From: Streptomyces sp. CG4
Lineage (GTDB): Bacteria > Actinomycetota > Actinomycetes > Streptomycetales > Streptomycetaceae
DNA: 64,000 nt
Assembly (NCBI RefSeq): GCF_041080655.1
Contig: NZ_CP163525.1
Span: forward strand, 7,502,001-7,566,000
Direction: 5' to 3'
In this document: positions 25,492-33,250 of the stretch, in pieces
Layout of the letters: every line of letters starts with the position of its first letter
How positions within the stretch are numbered: the stretch's first letter is position 1
Notes under the pieces: generated by a model
Databases searched by the model: none
The model's input: only the letters and a program-made list of their open reading frames with translations
Told to the model about the DNA's origin: nothing
Program-made: the position numbers and the translations under genes

Positions 25492-25575
25492 GTCCGAGGG
25501 GGGACTTGAACCCCCACGCCCGATAAAGGGCACTAGCACCTCAAGCTAGCGCGTCTGCCATTCCGCCACCCGGAC
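25492..25575 (-). tRNA. tRNA-Leu (anticodon GAG)
   Basis: 84-nt cloverleaf on the minus strand. The acceptor stem GTCCGGG pairs with CTCGGAC (one G-T), the anticodon stem is CTAGC/GCTAG with loop TTGAGGT (anticodon GAG), a long variable arm typical of leucine tRNA follows, and the T-arm contains GGTTCAAGTCC. The 3' CCA is not encoded. It reads CUC and CUU codons. Confidence 0.95.
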
Positions 25576-25791
25576 AAGGTGTCTGTCGTGCGGGGAAAGC
25601 CTTTCGGCGGGGTTTCCCTCGCGGCGACGAAGGAAACATTACCAGGCTTTCGAGGGCGGCTGATCACCCCCCGCCCCGGCGGCCGGTCGCGCGTGAACGG
25701 TGTGTGACGGGCCGAGACCGGTCTTGGGCCGCGGCCGGGGGAGAGGGAGGATGAGGAGGACCACCAGCAGCGACAGCGCGGGAGGAAGCAC

Positions 25792-27117
25792 GTGAGCGAG
25801 ACGGACACGGCCAGGAGCGTCACCGGTGAGGACGAGGTCGTGGACCTCTGCCGCGAGCTGATCCGGTTCGACACCAGCAACTACGGCGACCACTCCGGCC
25901 CCGGCGAGCGCCAGGCCGCCGAGTGGACCGCCGAGAAGCTCGCCGAGGTCGGGCTGGAGCCGAAGATCTACGAGTCTCACCCGGGCCGCGCCTCGACCGT
26001 GGCTCGCATCGAGGGCGAGGACCCGTCCCGGCCCGCGCTGCTGATCCACGGGCACCTGGACGTCGTACCGGCCAACGCCGACGACTGGACCCACCATCCG
26101 TTCTCCGGCGAGGTCACCGACGGGTGCGTGTGGGGGCGCGGGGCCGTCGACATGAAGGACATGGACGCCATGACCCTCGCGGTCGTGCGCGACCGGCTGC
26201 GCAGCGGCCGACGGCCCCCGCGCGACATCGTGCTCGCCTTCCTCGCCGACGAGGAGGCCGGCGGCACCTACGGCGCCCGGTACCTGGTGGACCACCACCC
26301 CGAGCTGTTCGAGGGCGTCACCGAGGCGATCAGCGAGGTGGGCGGCTTCTCGTTCACGGTGAACGAGCAGCGCCGGCTCTATCTGATCCAGACGGCCGAG
26401 AAGGGCATGCACTGGATGAAGCTGACCGTGGCCGGCACCGCCGGGCACGGCTCGATGATCCACCGGGACAACGCCATCACCGAGCTGTCCGAGGCCGTCG
26501 CCCGGGTCGGCCGGCACAAGTTCCCGGTGCGGGTCACCAAGACCACCCGGGCCTTCCTCGACGAACTCGGCGACGCGCTCGGCACCGAGCTGGACCCCGA
26601 GAACATGGAGGCCACGCTCGCCAAGCTCGGCGGCATCGCCAAGCTGATCGGCGCGACCCTCAGCAACACCGCCAACCCCACACAGCTGAACGCCGGCTAC
26701 AAGGTCAACGTCATCCCGGGCGAGGCCACCGCGCACATCGACGGCCGGTTCCTGCCCGGCTACGAGGAGGAGTTCCTCGGCGACCTCGACCGGCTGCTCG
26801 GCCCCAACGTCCGGCGCGAGGACGTGCACGCCGACAAGGCGGTCGAGACCGGCTTCGACGGGGCACTGGTGGAGGCCATGCAGTCCGCGCTGCTGGCCGA
26901 GGACCCCACCGCCAAGGCGATCCCCTACATGCTCTCCGGCGGCACCGACGCCAAGTCCTTCGACGACCTCGGCATCCGCGGCTTCGGCTTCGCCCCGCTG
27001 AAGCTGCCGCCGGAGCTGGACTTCGCCGGCATGTTCCACGGCGTGGACGAGCGCGTGCCGGTCGACGGGCTGCGGTTCGGGGTGCGCGTACTGGACCGGT
27101 TCATCGACGCGTCGTGA
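25792..27117 (+). CDS. M20/M25/M40-family metallopeptidase
   Basis: 441-residue zinc hydrolase. Metal ligands are in HGHLDVVPA (near residue 84), the bridging aspartate in VDMKDMDA (near 119), the catalytic Glu pair in DEEAGG (near 154), and the late histidine in FHGVDERVP (near 420). The family includes aminoacylases, dipeptidases and ArgE/DapE-type enzymes; the precise substrate is not evident. GTG 25792 follows GGGAGGAAG. It is single, between tRNA-Leu and the chaplins. Confidence 0.9.
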   Translation: MSETDTARSVTGEDEVVDLCRELIRFDTSNYGDHSGPGERQAAEWTAEKLAEVGLEPKIYESHPGRASTVARIEGEDPSRPALLIHGHLDVVPANADDWTHHPFSGEVTDGCVWGRGAVDMKDMDAMTLAVVRDRLRSGRRPPRDIVLAFLADEEAGGTYGARYLVDHHPELFEGVTEAISEVGGFSFTVNEQRRLYLIQTAEKGMHWMKLTVAGTAGHGSMIHRDNAITELSEAVARVGRHKFPVRVTKTTRAFLDELGDALGTELDPENMEATLAKLGGIAKLIGATLSNTANPTQLNAGYKVNVIPGEATAHIDGRFLPGYEEEFLGDLDRLLGPNVRREDVHADKAVETGFDGALVEAMQSALLAEDPTAKAIPYMLSGGTDAKSFDDLGIRGFGFAPLKLPPELDFAGMFHGVDERVPVDGLRFGVRVLDRFIDAS

Positions 27118-27185
27118 GGTTCTGGGCCCAGATATTCGGGCGCGCGTACGGGGGTGACTGGAACGGGTGAATGCGACGATCGGTT

Positions 27186-27213
27186 CGTAGCTTCATTAGT
27201 TCCTCCTCGTTAC
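27186..27213 (+). promoter_or_regulatory. Sigma-BldN-type promoter of chpH
   Basis: CGTAGC (27186-27191) and CGTTAC (27208-27213) are separated by exactly 16 nt, matching the published BldN consensus CGTAAC-N16-CGTTGA at five and four positions. It lies about 50 nt upstream of the chpH start. Chaplin genes are established BldN targets. Confidence 0.7.
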
Positions 27214-27263
27214 AGGTGATGTGACTCCGCACCTTGGGGTCGCATTGCCAACAAGGAGGAATA

Positions 27264-27497
27264 ATGATCAAGAAGGTCGTCGCTGCTGCGGCTGCCACCG
27301 GTGGGCTGGTTCTCGCGGGCGCGGGCCTCGCTGTCGCAGACGCCGGAGCCCAGGGTGCCGCCGTGAACTCCCCGGGCGTTGTCTCCGGCAACGTCGTTCA
27401 GGTGCCCGTGCACGTTCCCGCGAACGTCTGCGGCAACACGATCAACGTGGTTGGGCTCCTGAACCCCGCCTTCGGCAACACCTGCGTCAACAAGTGA
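27264..27497 (+). CDS. chpH: Short chaplin ChpH
   Basis: 77 residues: a signal peptide (MIKKVVAAAAATGGLVLAGA, cleaved near ALA/DA around residue 27) and one chaplin domain (VNSPGVVSGNVVQVPVHVP, then NVCGNTINVVGLLNPAFGN) with two cysteines. Chaplins are secreted, self-assemble into amyloid fibrils and lower surface tension so that aerial hyphae can emerge. ATG 27264 follows AAGGAGGA. It closely resembles S. coelicolor ChpH, and its position next to chpC is the conserved arrangement. Confidence 0.95.
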   Translation: MIKKVVAAAAATGGLVLAGAGLAVADAGAQGAAVNSPGVVSGNVVQVPVHVPANVCGNTINVVGLLNPAFGNTCVNK

Positions 27498-27532
27498 CGA
27501 CGACCTCCTGAGGGGGGCGTCTTTTTCGAGCC

Positions 27533-27571
27533 GTCGGCCCCGGAGTGCGTGCCATGCGCTCCGGGGCCGAC
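27533..27571 (+). terminator. Terminator after chpH
   Basis: 13-bp perfect stem GTCGGCCCCGGAG/CTCCGGGGCCGAC, 35 nt past the chpH stop; a short CTTTTT tract lies just before it rather than after. May insulate chpH from chpC. Confidence 0.65.
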
Positions 27572-27635
27572 CGGTCTCTTGCGCGGACACATGATCCGCG
27601 AGGTTCGCAATGCAAGGCAACGCATCGCTACGCAG

Positions 27636-27655
27636 TGCAATGCAATGCAATGCAA
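27636..27655. repeat. (TGCAA)4 pentanucleotide repeat upstream of chpC
   Basis: Four exact TGCAA units, with degenerate TGCGA/CGCAA/GGCAA copies on both sides (about 27606-27666), in the chpH-chpC spacer. A slippage-prone microsatellite in a leader region. Confidence 0.85.
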
Positions 27656-27706
27656 TGCGACGCAATCGCGAGGCACAGCAGGATCGAAGGCAGGGGAAAT
27701 CAGAAC

Positions 27707-28525
27707 ATGCGACAGGGCACCCGCAAGGGCCTGATGACGATGGCGGCAGCCACCGGTGTGATCGCCGCCGCGAGCGGCTATGCCCACGCCGACGCGGGCG
27801 CGTTCGGCACCGCCGCCGGCTCTCCCGGCGTACTGTCCGGCAACACCGTGCAGGTGCCGGTGCACGCGCCGGTGAACGTGTGCGGCAACACCGTGAACGT
27901 CGTCGGGCTGCTCAACCCGTCCGCGGGCAACAAGTGCGCCAACGACGGTGGCGCTTCGGGGGGACACGGCGGTTCCGGCGGCTCGCACGCGGGCGGGCAC
28001 ACCGGCGGCTCGCCCGGCATCGGCTCCGGCAACACGGTGCAGGTGCCGATCGACGTCCCGGTGAACGTCTGCGGCAACAGCGTGAACGCCGTCGGGGTCG
28101 GCAACGCCACCACGGGCAACGACTGCGCCAACGGAGGCGGCGGCGGGCACACCCAGCCGCCGGGCGGCGGCCACGGCAACCCGCCCGGACAGCCGGGCCA
28201 CCCTGGGCATCCCGGTCACCCGGGGCACCCGGGCCATCCCGGTCACCCGGGGCATCCGGGCCACCCCGGTCACCCGGGGCACCCCGGTCAGCCGGGCCAC
28301 CCGGGGACCCCGCCCGGTAAGGGCGGTCACACGCCCCACGGCCCCCAGGGGTCCCACGGGTCCACGCCGGGCCATCAGCAGGGTGGTCCCTCCACCCAGC
28401 CCCTGACCAACGGTCAGCTCGCGCACACCGGCAGTGATCTGCCGGTGGGCCTCGCGCTGCCGGCCGGTGCGGGCGCGCTGCTCGCGGGCGCGGTGCTCTA
28501 CCGCAAGGCCCGGGCCACGGCGTAG
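27707..28525 (+). CDS. chpC: Long, sortase-anchored chaplin ChpC
   Basis: 272 residues: signal peptide (1-27), two chaplin domains (about 32-83 and 102-145, each with SGNTVQVP and NVCGN), a Gly-rich linker, a collagen-like Gly-x-Pro stretch rich in His (about 162-200), and a C-terminal sorting signal LAHTG near 241 followed by a hydrophobic segment and basic tail. Sortase would attach it to peptidoglycan, where it may anchor short chaplin fibrils. ATG 27707 is preceded by AGGGGAAAT. The His-rich collagen-like spacer is the unusual part. Confidence 0.93.
   Translation: MRQGTRKGLMTMAAATGVIAAASGYAHADAGAFGTAAGSPGVLSGNTVQVPVHAPVNVCGNTVNVVGLLNPSAGNKCANDGGASGGHGGSGGSHAGGHTGGSPGIGSGNTVQVPIDVPVNVCGNSVNAVGVGNATTGNDCANGGGGGHTQPPGGGHGNPPGQPGHPGHPGHPGHPGHPGHPGHPGHPGHPGHPGQPGHPGTPPGKGGHTPHGPQGSHGSTPGHQQGGPSTQPLTNGQLAHTGSDLPVGLALPAGAGALLAGAVLYRKARATA
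28190..28306 (+). repeat. Collagen-like (His-Pro-Gly)n coding repeat in chpC
   Basis: Codons for Gln-Pro-Gly, then ten consecutive His-Pro-Gly, Gln-Pro-Gly and His-Pro-Gly. The DNA is a 9-bp repeat with larger 45- to 54-bp periodicity, so length variation between strains is likely. Confidence 0.92.
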
Positions 28526-28532
28526 TACGGCA

Positions 28533-28574
28533 AACGGAGCGGGCCCCGCCGATGCCGGCGGGGCCCGCTCCGTT
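28533..28574. terminator. Bidirectional terminator between chpC and DUF5703 gene
   Basis: 19-bp perfect inverted repeat (AACGGAGCGGGCCCCGCCG and its complement) with loop ATGC, placed between two convergent genes. Confidence 0.92.
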
Positions 28575-28587
28575 CAGCTGTCCAGGC

Positions 28588-28776
28588 TCACCATGTGGCA
28601 CGCACCTGGCGGATGATCCGCCGGCGCAACCGCACCCTGCGGCTGCCGTCGCGCAGCAGGCTCAGTCGGTCCAACTCCCAGTGTCCGTACTCGGCATGGT
28701 CCGTCAGCAGACGTGTCGCCTCCTTGCGGGACACCCCGCGCGGTACATACACGTCGACAAATTCGTATTCCGGCAT
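28588..28776 (-). CDS. DUF5703 family small protein
   Basis: 62 residues, starting MPEYEFVDVYVPRGVS and ending in a highly basic tail (RRVRLRRRIIRQVRATW). This size and the EATRLLTDHAEYGHWELDRL core match DUF5703, a small conserved Streptomyces family without known function. Divergent from the 28824 gene, 47 bp apart. No Shine-Dalgarno sequence is evident before the ATG. Confidence 0.8.
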   Translation of the reverse strand: MPEYEFVDVYVPRGVSRKEATRLLTDHAEYGHWELDRLSLLRDGSRRVRLRRRIIRQVRATW

Positions 28777-28810
28777 CGCATCTATTGTGCGGGCTGGGGC
28801 CCGGTACGGA

Positions 28811-28816
28811 TAGCGT
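28811..28816 (+). promoter_or_regulatory. Candidate -10 of leaderless transcript for the 28824 gene
   Basis: TAGCGT ends 7 nt before the ATG; no ribosome-binding site is present. Confidence 0.5.
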
Positions 28817-28823
28817 CTGCACT

Positions 28824-29516
28824 ATGTCTGATGCTGCGCAGCCCACCGCTGCCGAGGTACGCGCCGCCGCCGAGGCGGTCAAGACCGCCCTGGATCGTCA
28901 TCTGGCGGCCGTCGAACGCAGGTCGGGGGAGGACGACCCGGCTGTCTTTGAGGCGTTCAACCAGCTGGCCGCGGCCGCCGAGGTGTACGACGAGCTGCTC
29001 TACGACCGCTACGACGAGGTCACACCCTTCGAGATCCCCGGGTCGGAGGAGCTGCCGCCGTACGCGGGTCCCGAGGAACCGAACGCGATCAGCGTGCTGA
29101 TCCGCCGCGACTACGCCGTGGCGGAACCGCAGCGGCTGCTGGCTCAGGCCCAGCGGGTCGAGGCGGCGGAGTACGAGGCCGCGGGCGGCCTGCCCGAGGA
29201 CGCCGCCAGTACGGTTCCGGGCGCGCTCGGCATCCTGTTCGGCGAGTTCGAGCCGGACGAGATCGCTTCCCGGCACAAGGAGTTCGGCCTGGAGGAGGGC
29301 GACTCCACGCTCTGGGTCACCGCGGCGGACGAGGCACCCGAGGCGGGCGAGTGGCTGGGGGCGCCGTACGACCACATCGATCCGCAACGGGTGGTGTGCC
29401 GGTTCGACGTGAGCGCGGTGTTCGACGACGACTCCGACGACGGCGACGAGGAAGACGATCTCGAATTCGTCGAGGACGAGGCCGAGGATCTGGAGCCGCT
29501 GGACGCCGAGAAGTGA
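28824..29516 (+). CDS. Conserved hypothetical acidic protein
   Basis: 230 residues with no recognised domain. The N-terminal third is helical (AEVRAAAEAVKTALDRHL, FNQLAAAAEVYDELLYDRY), the middle contains ISVLIRRDYAVAEPQRLLAQ, and the C-terminus is extremely acidic (DDDSDDGDEEDDLEFVEDEAED). Probably cytoplasmic. ATG 28824 is preceded by a TAGCGT hexamer at leaderless spacing. It is found next to the chaplin region, but no functional link can be shown. Confidence 0.72.
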   Translation: MSDAAQPTAAEVRAAAEAVKTALDRHLAAVERRSGEDDPAVFEAFNQLAAAAEVYDELLYDRYDEVTPFEIPGSEELPPYAGPEEPNAISVLIRRDYAVAEPQRLLAQAQRVEAAEYEAAGGLPEDAASTVPGALGILFGEFEPDEIASRHKEFGLEEGDSTLWVTAADEAPEAGEWLGAPYDHIDPQRVVCRFDVSAVFDDDSDDGDEEDDLEFVEDEAEDLEPLDAEK

Positions 29517-29637
29517 GCGGAGCCGGCGGTGCCGAGTCCGGCAGTGCCGATCCCGGCGGTGCCGGGTGGCCTGGAACGGGCTCGGCACCGCCGGATTCCG
29601 CCGCCGCGGCCGAGCGCCGTGGCGGTGGAAGAAGGGT

Positions 29638-32112
29638 CTATCCCGGGACCTGCGTGCGCAGCAGCGTCTGCAAGCGGGTCGTGCGGGGCTTGGCCGGGGT
29701 CTCCGCCACCGCCTTCGGCAGAGCCTGTTCCACCCCGTGGACCACGGACAGATGCCGCTCCGCCCGGCCGAACGCCGTGTACACCCAGGGTCTGCTGAGC
29801 GCCTGCGCCGCATCGCCGGGCAGCACCACGACCGCCGCCGGCCAGCGCGCGCCCACCGCCTGGTGCGCGGTCAGCGCCCAGCCGTGCCGTACGGTGCCCT
29901 CCACCCGCTCGCGCGGTACGACCACCGGGGCGTCAGCGCACGTCAGGTGTAGTCCGTCCGCGTCGGCCTTGACGACCACACCCGGCACCGTACGACCCGG
30001 CGCGGGAGAGTAGGCGATCCGGTCACCGGGGTCGAAGCCGCCGAAGCGGCCGGGACCGGGGTTGAGGCGTTCCTTCAGCGCGGAGTTGAGGACACGGGTG
30101 CCCGCGGCGCCGCCATGTCCCGGGGTGATCACCACGGTCTGGTCGGCCGGGACCCCGATCGCCCGCGGCACCGAGTCCGCGACCAGCTGCACCGTCCGGT
30201 GCACGGCCTCGCCCGCGTCCCGCACCGGGACGATGACGATCTCCTTGCCGGGGGCCGCGACCTGGTTCAGCTCGCCGATGCCGATGCCGGAGACCAGCTC
30301 GCCGATCGGGCCCGGGTCGGGCCGGCGGGAGGCCGGCTGCGGGCAGACGCGTGCGGCGAGCAGATCGGCGAAGACCCGCCCAGGACCGGCCGACCACAGC
30401 ACCGCCGGGTCACCGCTGAGCACCAGCCGGGCCCCGTCGGGCAGGGACTCCACCAGCATCGCGGCGCTCTCCACGTCGAGCTGCGGGGCGTCCAGCACGA
30501 TCAACAGGTCCAGTTCCAGCGCGCCGTCCGGGTCCCGGCCCGGCCCCTCGGTGCCGGACAGCAGACCGGCGACCGTACCCACGGCCTGCTCCGCCGGGTC
30601 CGCTCCCTGCAGCGCGGTGAGGCGGTGACGTCCGTCGGGGGTGTGGCAGACGGCGAACGCCCGCAGGCCCGCGGCGCGTGCGGCACCGAGCAGCGCGGCC
30701 GGTTCGGCGCGGGCCGCCTCCCCGCCGGTGTGCAGCACCAGGCCGTGCCCGGCCACCGCGCGGACCAGTTCGGCCGCCCCGCCGGAGACGCCGCCGGCAG
30801 CCGTCTGCCAGGCCTGATCGGTCTCCTTGGACAGCGAGTTGACCAGCCGGGCCAGGCCGTCGGCGAGGCTCTCCTCGGCCAGCGCGTACCGCTCCAGGCC
30901 GACGAGGACCCGGACCGGGCGCTCCTCCTCCTCGCCGTCTTCCGCCTCCTGCGGGGCAGCGGCTCCCGGCTCCTCCAGGGCGTCCTGGAAGGCCAGGGCC
31001 TCGCCCTCCGCGAGCGTGCTCTGCACCGCCGCGTCCGGGTCCGGCACGCCCTGCCGGCCGAGCGCCGCGGTGAGCGTGGGCAGCTCCAGCGCGGTGTGCC
31101 CGGCCAGGGCCGCCTGCTCCAGCAGCCAGACGGTGAGCGCTCGGCCGCGCCGCTCGTCGCCCGGACCGCAGTCGGCGCCGAGCAGCGCCCGTGCGAACCC
31201 GTCGGCCTGGTCGGGCCGTACGCCGCCGACCCGCAGCAGCTGCCAGGGGTCCTCGCGCAGCGCCGCATCGGCGCCCTCGCCGAGCGCCGCGGCCACCTGG
31301 GCAGCCAGGGCCTCGGGCGCGCCGCCCTCGGCCAGCACCCGGCGGACGCTCTCCACCGTCTCCGGCGCGGGGGCGCCGGGGGCGACGGCGGCCGGGGCGG
31401 GTGCGGGCTGCGGCCGGCGCACGGGCTCCGGGGCCGGGCGGCGCGGCGCCGGAGACGGCTCGGCGAACGCCGTGGCCACCGGCTTCTCACCGCTCTCCAC
31501 CGCCCGCACCGCCGCGAGCAGGTCGGCCGCCTTGCCGCTCAGCTTGGTGCCGCTCTCGATCGGCACCTTCTTCTCCGCCCTGCGCCGCTCGATCCGCTCC
31601 CGCTCGACCCGCTGCGCCGCCAACTCGGCCTCGGCCTCGGACACTTGGGCCCCGCCGCCGTCACCACTCCCGGCGCCACTGTCCCCACCCGAACCGGTCT
31701 CGCCCTCGGCAGCCTCGCTCGTGCTTGAGCCTTCGGCACCGCGCCCGTCGTTCGCGTCCGCGACACCGTCTGCGGGGATCGCGCCGTCGTCGGCCTGGCT
31801 CGCGTCCAGACCTTCGGCACCGCCGTCGTCGTCCGAACCGGTCTCGCCGCCGGCCTCGCTCCTGCTCGCGCCGTTGGTACCGGCGTTGCCACTCGCGCCC
31901 GATTCGCCGTCCGCGCCTTCGGTACCGCCGTCGCCGTCCGAGGCGGTCTCGCCCTCGGCGGCCTCGCTCGTGCCCACGCTGTCCTCGCCCCCGCTCACCT
32001 CGGCGCCGTCCGCGCGGCTCTTCGCGGGTGCGGGGGTTTCCGCGCCCGAGGTCTCGGGTGTGTCCGGCGTGCCCGGTCCGGCTTTCTCCGTGGTCTCCGG
32101 CTCCGTGCTCAC
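29638..32112 (-). CDS. RecD2-like helix-hairpin-helix protein with degenerate ATPase
   Basis: 824 residues. Residues 1-160 are low-complexity, rich in Glu, Gly, Ala and Ser. A charged helix (AAQRVERERIERRRAEKK) follows, then an HHH region (about 260-340), a P-loop-like domain and a C-terminal UvrD_C_2-like segment (ALTAHQAVGARWPAAVVVLP, then YTAFGRAERHLSVV). This order mirrors RecD2 helicases. However, where Walker A (GGPGTGKT) is expected there is HTGGEAARAEPA, without lysine, and the Walker B position reads VLDAPQ. It is probably not an active helicase. GTG 32112 overlaps the aldo/keto reductase stop (GTGA). Confidence 0.75.
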   Translation of the reverse strand: MSTEPETTEKAGPGTPDTPETSGAETPAPAKSRADGAEVSGGEDSVGTSEAAEGETASDGDGGTEGADGESGASGNAGTNGASRSEAGGETGSDDDGGAEGLDASQADDGAIPADGVADANDGRGAEGSSTSEAAEGETGSGGDSGAGSGDGGGAQVSEAEAELAAQRVERERIERRRAEKKVPIESGTKLSGKAADLLAAVRAVESGEKPVATAFAEPSPAPRRPAPEPVRRPQPAPAPAAVAPGAPAPETVESVRRVLAEGGAPEALAAQVAAALGEGADAALREDPWQLLRVGGVRPDQADGFARALLGADCGPGDERRGRALTVWLLEQAALAGHTALELPTLTAALGRQGVPDPDAAVQSTLAEGEALAFQDALEEPGAAAPQEAEDGEEEERPVRVLVGLERYALAEESLADGLARLVNSLSKETDQAWQTAAGGVSGGAAELVRAVAGHGLVLHTGGEAARAEPAALLGAARAAGLRAFAVCHTPDGRHRLTALQGADPAEQAVGTVAGLLSGTEGPGRDPDGALELDLLIVLDAPQLDVESAAMLVESLPDGARLVLSGDPAVLWSAGPGRVFADLLAARVCPQPASRRPDPGPIGELVSGIGIGELNQVAAPGKEIVIVPVRDAGEAVHRTVQLVADSVPRAIGVPADQTVVITPGHGGAAGTRVLNSALKERLNPGPGRFGGFDPGDRIAYSPAPGRTVPGVVVKADADGLHLTCADAPVVVPRERVEGTVRHGWALTAHQAVGARWPAAVVVLPGDAAQALSRPWVYTAFGRAERHLSVVHGVEQALPKAVAETPAKPRTTRLQTLLRTQVPG

Positions 32113-33092
32113 AGCGTGCTCCAGTCGTGATCGGGATAGCGGTGCACGGGCGCCGACACATCGTCCAGCGCCCGGCAGATCTCGTCAGGAAGACTAAGGG
32201 CCTCCACTGACAATGCGGCCGTGAGCTGCTGCGCGTTGCGCGCGCCCACGATCGGCGCGGCAACGCCGGGCCGGTCCCGGACCCAGGCGAGGGCCACCTG
32301 CAGCGGGGTGACGGCGAGCCCGTCGGCGGCCGTCGTCACCGCGTCGACGATCCGGGTCGCCGTGTCGTCGAGGTAGGGCTCGACGAAGGGCGCGAGGTGC
32401 TCGGAGGCGCCGCGCGAGTCCGGCGGAGTGGTGTGCCGGTACTTCCCGGTCAGCACGCCCCGGCCGAGCGGGGAGGAGGGCAGCAGACCGACGCCGAGGT
32501 CCAGTGCGGCGGGCAGCACCTCGCGCTCCACGCCCCGCTGCAGCAGTGAGTACTCCATCTGCGTGCTGGCCAGCCGGGTCCGGACGCCGGGCGCGGCGAG
32601 CTGCCAGGTGGCCGCCTTGGCGAGCTGCCAGCCGCAGAAGTTGGAGACGCCGGCGTAGCGGGCGCGGCCGCTGCTCACCGCTATGTCCAGGGCCTGGAGC
32701 GTCTCCTCCAGTGGGGTGTCGGGGTCGTAGGCATGGACGTGCCACAGGTCGACGTGGTCCGTGCCCAGGCGGGTCAGGGAGGCGTCGAGCGCGCCGAGCA
32801 GATGGCCGCGGGAGCCGTCGAAGCGGCGGTCGGGGTCGGGGACGCTGCCCGCCTTGGTGGAGATCACCAGGTCCCGGCGCGGCACCAGCCCGTCCATCAG
32901 CTGCCCGAGCAGATACTCCGCCTCTCCGTCGCCGTACACGTCCGCGGTGTCGACGAGCGTGCCGCCGGCCTCCCAGAACGCCTTCAGCATGTCCGCGGCG
33001 TCGTGCTCATCGGTGTCCCGGCCCCAGGTGAGGGTGCCGAGTCCGATCCGGGACACGCGCAGGCCGGTACGGCCGAGATGCCTCTGCTCCAT
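32109..33092 (-). CDS. Aldo/keto reductase
   Basis: 327-residue TIM-barrel NADPH oxidoreductase. Motifs: GLGTLTWGRDTDEHDA near residue 17, catalytic DTADVYGDGEAE near 48 (Asp48, Tyr53), a catalytic lysine in ISTKAG near 78, and the cofactor region VAAPIVGARNAQQL near 285. The substrate is unknown; the subfamily includes general stress reductases. The start at 33092 lacks a Shine-Dalgarno sequence but has TAATCT 7 nt upstream. Its stop overlaps the start of the RecD2-like gene, so the two are cotranscribed. Confidence 0.9.
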   Translation of the reverse strand: MEQRHLGRTGLRVSRIGLGTLTWGRDTDEHDAADMLKAFWEAGGTLVDTADVYGDGEAEYLLGQLMDGLVPRRDLVISTKAGSVPDPDRRFDGSRGHLLGALDASLTRLGTDHVDLWHVHAYDPDTPLEETLQALDIAVSSGRARYAGVSNFCGWQLAKAATWQLAAPGVRTRLASTQMEYSLLQRGVEREVLPAALDLGVGLLPSSPLGRGVLTGKYRHTTPPDSRGASEHLAPFVEPYLDDTATRIVDAVTTAADGLAVTPLQVALAWVRDRPGVAAPIVGARNAQQLTAALSVEALSLPDEICRALDDVSAPVHRYPDHDWSTL

Positions 33093-33099
33093 GCGGGCG

Positions 33100-33105
33100 A
33101 GATTA
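33100..33105 (-). promoter_or_regulatory. Candidate -10 of leaderless aldo/keto reductase transcript
   Basis: TAATCT on the minus strand, 7 nt before ATG 33092, with no ribosome-binding site between. Confidence 0.55.
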
Positions 33106-33250
33106 CTGGCCAGAACCCGTGCGGTGGGTGGCCTGTGGACAACCGAATCGGTTGCGGGCGCCTGGTGCCGTGGCCCGAGTACTGCCCCGGGCCCCACCCC
33201 CGCGCTAAGGTCGGCCCCACAGGGACGTTACTGATCGGTAAGGGGAACGC

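Noticed and set aside
28190..28306. Regular short repeats resembling a CRISPR array
   Set aside because: They are in-frame His-Pro-Gly codons without spacers, inside chpC.
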